DNA from: a virus
DNA: 49,883 nucleotides
Virus record (IMG/VR): IMGVR_UViG_3300033141_005088
Coordinates: 1 to 49,883 of that record
Direction: 5' to 3' (one strand)
Positions 46,843 through 49,883 of this stretch are shown here, piece after piece (within the stretch, counting starts at the first letter, position 1; each line of letters starts with the position of its first letter). The translations under genes were made by a program, and so were the position numbers. Below the pieces are notes generated by a model, which saw only the letters and a list, made by a program, of their open reading frames with translations, made no database searches and had not been told where the DNA came from.

Positions 46843-47234
46843 TTTTCCTCACTTTCCAATAACTCTAACAACAATTTTATTTTAGCTATCAGAGGATTTG
46901 TATTTGAAATATTTGGAATATATTTATAACTATAAACTGTTACTTCGCAATTATCAGCAAAATAGTAAATCCCGTATTGTAAATTTCTTTTTTTAACTAT
47001 CTTTATTATCTCCTCATCTAACTGGTCTCCTGAGGGCAACCAGATTAAATCCTCTCTATCAGCAAATCCATTAGTCTCTTCTTCAAACCTTCTGCAATCT
47101 TCATCAAACAAATATATCTCAAAATCTTCTCTATCACTATACCAATCTCCAACTTTCAATTGAGGTCTTAACTTCTGTATTTCCTTACAATTACATTTAG
47201 CTATGTACTTCTTTGTAAAATATTTCATTTTCAT
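46839..47234 (-). CDS. Paralogous early protein A, 131 aa
   Basis: Shares its plan with the gene at 49064: KYFTKKYIAKC at the start, a VGDWY segment, DLIWLPSGDQLDEEIIKIV in the middle and NPLIAKIKLLLELLESEEK at the end. The variable part between GDWY and IWLP is acidic. Such tandem paralogues with one variable segment suggest diversification against host targets (inference). No known family. Coupled to the upstream gene. Confidence 0.68.
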   Translation of the reverse strand: MKMKYFTKKYIAKCNCKEIQKLRPQLKVGDWYSDREDFEIYLFDEDCRRFEEETNGFADREDLIWLPSGDQLDEEIIKIVKKRNLQYGIYYFADNCEVTVYSYKYIPNISNTNPLIAKIKLLLELLESEEK

Positions 47235-47647
47235 AAATCACTTCTTTCTGCCAACACCCTTGTCCTAATGTCGGTTGCTATTTTTTTAGCTTGCTCTTTT
47301 GATTTTGCCCAACAATAAACTTCTAAAAATTTAATACCTTCATAATCTTTATCCAAGATATAAGTTGTTTTCCTATTTAGGTTTCTTCCCGTTAGACTAA
47401 CAAATATTGTTTTTCCAGTTTGTAATTCCAACCTTACAGCGTAATGATTCTTATCTTTTGGATAATTAGGAAAATTCATATCTGAATCGTACAAATCATA
47501 TTCTTCTATAAATGCTCCTGTATATCCAAAATATCCAATCTTGTTCTTGAGCTCTACAAATTTTTCTGCCAATTCCTTTTTTGAGAATACTGCGTGTATC
47601 CCATAATCTGAATATTCTCCGCTTGTTACTATATAAACTTTTTTCAT
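47231..47647 (-). CDS. DUF7336-like hypothetical protein, 138 aa
   Basis: GTGAGGAACG site. MKKVYIVTSGEYSDYGIHAV, then FSKKELAEKFVELKNK, is the start of a small family I have seen annotated in phages and clostridia (KVYIVTSGxYSDYxIxxVFxxxxxA). The rest is alpha/beta with a final helix EQAKKIATDIRTRVL. Function unknown. Confidence 0.68.
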   Translation of the reverse strand: MKKVYIVTSGEYSDYGIHAVFSKKELAEKFVELKNKIGYFGYTGAFIEEYDLYDSDMNFPNYPKDKNHYAVRLELQTGKTIFVSLTGRNLNRKTTYILDKDYEGIKFLEVYCWAKSKEQAKKIATDIRTRVLAERSDL

Positions 47648-47666
47648 CGTTCCTCACTTTCTAATA

Positions 47667-47858
47667 TTAACTCTCTTTGTTTGTATAAAGTAACTTCCTT
47701 TGGACCTTTTTAATTGGTTCATCTGTAAATATTACATGATTGTAAAACTGTATTTTTGTTCCATTTTCCCTTCCAGCTTCTCTTTCTTCAAGAGAACATA
47801 CTTTTTCTGGATTAACAAATACAATACTTCCATTGTCTTTAAAACTTATTAGTTTCAT
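47667..47858 (-). CDS. Small hypothetical protein, FlbD-like plan, 63 aa
   Basis: GTGAGGGAGA site. MKLISFKDNGSIVFVNPEKV then TKIQFYNHVIFTDEPIKK: a short all-beta protein like the FlbD family (L..NG..IVN...V....TxIxF.N). Not a flagellar context here. Role unknown. Confidence 0.6.
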   Translation of the reverse strand: MKLISFKDNGSIVFVNPEKVCSLEEREAGRENGTKIQFYNHVIFTDEPIKKVQRKLLYTNKES

Positions 47859-47880
47859 TCTCCCTCACTTAGTTGACTTT

Positions 47881-48084
47881 TTAATTCCTCTTTTTCTTTA
47901 ACGCTTGAACTTCTTCTACTTCCAAAACTACTTTTACCTTTTTGCCATTGTAGTTTTTAAGGCCGTAAAAGCTGAGAACTTCATCAGGGAACGTACCATA
48001 CCCATCATCATCCACAATCCAATATGCACCCGTACCCTCTTCATGTTCTACTCTACCTCTTACCAACACTATTCGTTTAATCAT
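47881..48084 (-). CDS. Small hypothetical protein, 67 aa
   Basis: AGGAGGAGAAG site. IKRIVLVRGRVEHEEGTGAY, WIVDDDGYGTFPDEVL, and NGKKVKVVLEVEEVQ at the end. The final NGKxVxVxxExE strand recurs in the genes at 48759 and at the circle junction, which hints at a shared fold. No family named. Confidence 0.6.
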   Translation of the reverse strand: MIKRIVLVRGRVEHEEGTGAYWIVDDDGYGTFPDEVLSFYGLKNYNGKKVKVVLEVEEVQALKKKRN

Positions 48085-48102
48085 CTTCTCCTCCTGTCCT
48101 TC

Positions 48103-48354
48103 TTAAGGTCTTGGAATTATTCCACGCCCTCCACAGGTTCTACAGGTCTCAGGAATTAAATTAACTGCAGTAGTTTTCTGCTCCTCCGAAACTGAGTAAA
48201 AATTCCAAGGTACTATACCTCTACCTTCGCACACAGGGCATTTCTGGTATTCACTTTTATAACAATCTTCGCAAGAAAGCGTCGAACTATCTGGTGCAAA
48301 CGTCGAGTTATCCGGTATAGATACAGCCTTTCCGTACCTGCAATTTAAAACCAT
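48103..48354 (-). CDS. DnaJ-type zinc-finger small protein, 83 aa
   Basis: GCGAGGAGAAACA site. CEDCYKSEYQKCPVCEGRGI and later CRTCGGRGIIPRP: two CxxCxGRG units as in the DnaJ central domain, plus an extra CxxC. It probably binds two zinc ions and could act in protein or RNA binding. No J-domain. Confidence 0.7.
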   Translation of the reverse strand: MVLNCRYGKAVSIPDNSTFAPDSSTLSCEDCYKSEYQKCPVCEGRGIVPWNFYSVSEEQKTTAVNLIPETCRTCGGRGIIPRP

Positions 48355-48374
48355 TGTTTCTCCTCGCTTCCTTT

Positions 48375-48719
48375 TTAATATTCTTCATATCCCTGACGTG
48401 CTTCCCATTCTGCTTGCTTATATGCTTCCTCTTGGGCTTGCATTTCGGCTTCATATTTTGCCTTTTCTTCTGCTTCTGCTTCCGAGCTATAATATTCTCC
48501 TGGGTCTTCATTTTGGTTTCTTTCTGGTTTCTTTCCTGTTTTAATTCCTCTATCCTTTTTTTCTAATTTACTTTTCTTCCTGCTTTCTAAGTTTTTATCT
48601 CTCTTAAATCCAATTTCATTTAAAATTTTAATCAAATATTCCATCTTACTATCCCCAACATACCATTCCAAATTATCAAAATTATTAATTTTTATAATAT
48701 TACCTGGCATTTCATTCAC
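48375..48719 (-). CDS. Charged coiled-coil protein, 114 aa
   Basis: AGGTGTGA before the ATG; a second ATG two codons on is possible. The first 45 residues are globular (NIIKINNFDNLEWYVGDSKM, EYLIKILNEIG), a Lys/Arg-rich linker follows, then a Glu/Ala-rich helix (EAEAEEKAKYEAEMQAQEEA). The repetitive coding sequence also opens other frames, which are rejected. Unknown family. Confidence 0.6.
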   Translation of the reverse strand: MNEMPGNIIKINNFDNLEWYVGDSKMEYLIKILNEIGFKRDKNLESRKKSKLEKKDRGIKTGKKPERNQNEDPGEYYSSEAEAEEKAKYEAEMQAQEEAYKQAEWEARQGYEEY

Positions 48720-48758
48720 ACCTCACTTTATTGCAAATATTTAGCTTCTTGGTATACC

Positions 48759-49067
48759 TCATTTCTTCTCACTTTCTATTATTAATCTAATTTTTTTACC
48801 ATCATATTTATTAAAAATCGCCCCTGAGAACATTACCCCCTCAGAAGTTCCACCCCTGGGAAAATATAATATGTTTTTAACCATCTTTCCTTCTGCTATT
48901 ACTTCCCTTACATTGTTTGCATTTGTTTCAATTAATTTCGTAGAATCTAATTCTCTTACAGCTATTTTTGCAAGAGCTTTAGCTATTTTCCTATTCATCT
49001 GCGGGTCTATGAATAGAAAAGGTCTATCTACAAGATACCTATAAAATTTCTTCTCTAAATTATTCAT
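48759..49067 (-). CDS. Hypothetical protein, 102 aa
   Basis: GTGAGGAGAA site, ATGA overlap with the upstream gene. Helical first half (NRKIAKALAKIAVRELDSTK), then a beta end (MVKNILYFPRGGTSEGVMFS) and NKYDGKKIRLIIESEKK, which resembles the ends of the genes at 47881 and at the circle junction. No named family. Confidence 0.62.
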   Translation of the reverse strand: MNNLEKKFYRYLVDRPFLFIDPQMNRKIAKALAKIAVRELDSTKLIETNANNVREVIAEGKMVKNILYFPRGGTSEGVMFSGAIFNKYDGKKIRLIIESEKK

Positions 49068-49498
49068 TTCTCCTCACTTTCTTCCTCCTTTAGTTTCTTT
49101 AACAACTTTATCTTTCCTACTAGAGGATTTTTGTTCTTATAGGTATATTTAATCGTAACTTCTCCTACGCCCTGCACGTGCCACGAGTACTTTTCCATTA
49201 TCTCACTGCAAGAATAAGCACATCTATAGACATCAAAACTTGTACTAACTATTTTAATTATTTCCTCATCCAGTTGCTCGCCAGTGGGCAACCAGATTAT
49301 ATTTCGTCTATTATTACTAACTGTAGTTTCTAAATCCCAACTACCAATTACGTTTGGTGTCGGGTTTAGCGTTACTTCACCAGAGCACTCTTTTGGTATA
49401 TTTGGTATATACCAATCGCCATATCTAAGCCTCTTTTTTAGCCTTTGTATTCTCTCATCTTTACATAACTCAATATATTCTTTTGTAAAATATTTCAT
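49064..49498 (-). CDS. Paralogous early protein B, 144 aa
   Basis: Paralogue of the gene at 46839: MKYFTKEYIELC, RYGDWYIPNI, NIIWLPTGEQLDEEIIKIV and NPLVGKIKLLKKLKEEESEEK. The middle 45 residues differ completely (here Asn/Pro/Thr-rich). AAGCGAGGTAAA site; ATGA overlap with the upstream gene. Function unknown; see the finding on this pair. Confidence 0.68.
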   Translation of the reverse strand: MKYFTKEYIELCKDERIQRLKKRLRYGDWYIPNIPKECSGEVTLNPTPNVIGSWDLETTVSNNRRNIIWLPTGEQLDEEIIKIVSTSFDVYRCAYSCSEIMEKYSWHVQGVGEVTIKYTYKNKNPLVGKIKLLKKLKEEESEEK

Positions 49499-49725
49499 TT
49501 TACCTCGCTTTCTGATTTTCTTAATTTATTTATTTCTTCTCTTATCAAGCGATGACAATTCCGCTGGAAATTGCAATTCTTCCCTCCTAACTGGCAATTA
49601 TATAATCCAAGTACACCTTCCAACCTCTCTAGCTGGTCTATCAGTAACTTGTTAATTTGTTTATCATTTGATTGTTTATTACCAAACAAAAATTTAACCA
49701 TATCTCTAGTCCAAGGTACTCCCAT
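49495..49725 (-). CDS. Cys-containing hypothetical protein, 76 aa
   Basis: AAAGAGGACTA before the ATG, which overlaps the upstream stop (CATTA). MGVPWTRDMVKFLFGNKQSN, then a helix with LERLEGVLGLYNCQLGGKNC and NFQRNCHRLIREEIN: three Cys and one His spaced as for a zinc site. No family. Confidence 0.62.
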   Translation of the reverse strand: MGVPWTRDMVKFLFGNKQSNDKQINKLLIDQLERLEGVLGLYNCQLGGKNCNFQRNCHRLIREEINKLRKSESEVK

Positions 49726-49883
49726 TAGTCCTCTTTCATTTCCTCCACTATTATTCTTACATTTTTACCATTCTTCTTCTTTAAAACATCAGTATAATAA
49801 TCATTGAATTCTACTAATAACACCCCATCTTTTCTTATAATCTTAGAAGGATATCTTTCAGTAACCTCTACCTTGCCTTCTGC
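49725..49883 (-). CDS. 3' part of the small protein split by the window ends
   Basis: Open in phase from base 49883 to TAA at 49725-49727; 52 residues, AEGKVEVTERYPSKIIRKDG then VLLVEFNDYYTDVLKKKNGK and NVRIIVEEMKED. Joined to the fragment at 1-69 it makes a 75-residue protein without any frame break. The ending NGKNVRIIVEE resembles two other genes in this early region. Unknown function. Confidence 0.75.
   Translation of the reverse strand, partial: AEGKVEVTERYPSKIIRKDGVLLVEFNDYYTDVLKKKNGKNVRIIVEEMKED

Noticed and set aside
48308-48566. Overlapping frames on both strands within the coiled-coil gene
   Set aside because: Repetitive Glu/Ala/Lys codons open other frames by chance. Only the frame at 48375-48719 has a plausible start and protein.

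Overview
This 49.9 kb window appears to be a complete circular genome of a long-tailed (siphovirus-type, HK97-like) double-stranded DNA bacteriophage. It carries small and large terminase subunits, a portal, a prohead protease, a major capsid protein, connector proteins, a tail tube, a tape measure, a distal tail protein, a tail lysin, an endolysin and a holin. The two ends join in frame: the minus-strand gene cut at base 1 continues at base 49883 to a stop at 49725, giving a 75-residue protein. No integrase, recombinase, plasmid partition system or clear lysogeny module is visible, so a virulent life style is likely but not proven. AT-rich DNA, AGA/AGG arginine codons, strong GGAGG-type ribosome sites, TTGATT/TATAAT promoters and Gram-positive-type tail and lysis genes suggest a Bacillota host. 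The genus cannot be read from the sequence.

Layout. A repeat-rich intergenic region at about 2.9-3.3 kb looks like a replication origin. It holds a 24-bp-arm palindrome, 11-bp iterons in both orientations, four 10-bp tandem repeats and a nested dyad, and divergent promoters flank it. Rightward from it runs the late region (3.3-30.7 kb): packaging, portal fused to MuF and a JAB-like domain, protease, capsid, an inserted cassette of one tandem glycosyltransferase and two methyltransferases, connectors, tail tube, tail chaperones joined by a probable -1 frameshift, tape measure, distal tail, fibers, tail lysin, accessory lysis proteins, endolysin, a possible structured RNA, holin and a terminator at 30.4 kb.

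Everything else is on the minus strand. Leftward from the origin lie a ribbon-helix-helix protein and a TOPRIM primase-helicase. Across the circle junction, at 49.9-44.7 kb, are many small early proteins, a membrane-anchored 3D-domain protein and a degenerate glycosidase-like protein. At 44.4-41 kb follow small zinc-binding and hypothetical genes, four of whose intergenic gaps carry the same covarying hairpin. At 41-30.6 kb are an XRE regulator, a complete preQ0 pathway (queC, queE, folE, queD), a RuvC-like resolvase, a PD-(D/E)XK nuclease, a RecA-like ATPase, a probable ssDNA-binding protein, a DpdA-like transglycosylase, a uracil-DNA glycosylase/DNA polymerase I fusion and an SNF2 helicase.

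How it works together. FolE, QueD, QueE and QueC should make preQ0 from GTP, and the DpdA-like enzyme should exchange guanine in phage DNA for it, probably protecting the genome from host nucleases. Primase-helicase, polymerase, resolvase, nuclease and RecA-like ATPase form a replication/recombination set. Two near-identical promoters with a shared TAACNNGTTA dyad flank the XRE/queuosine block and may be controlled by the XRE protein. All function calls rest on motif recognition by eye; no database search was possible.
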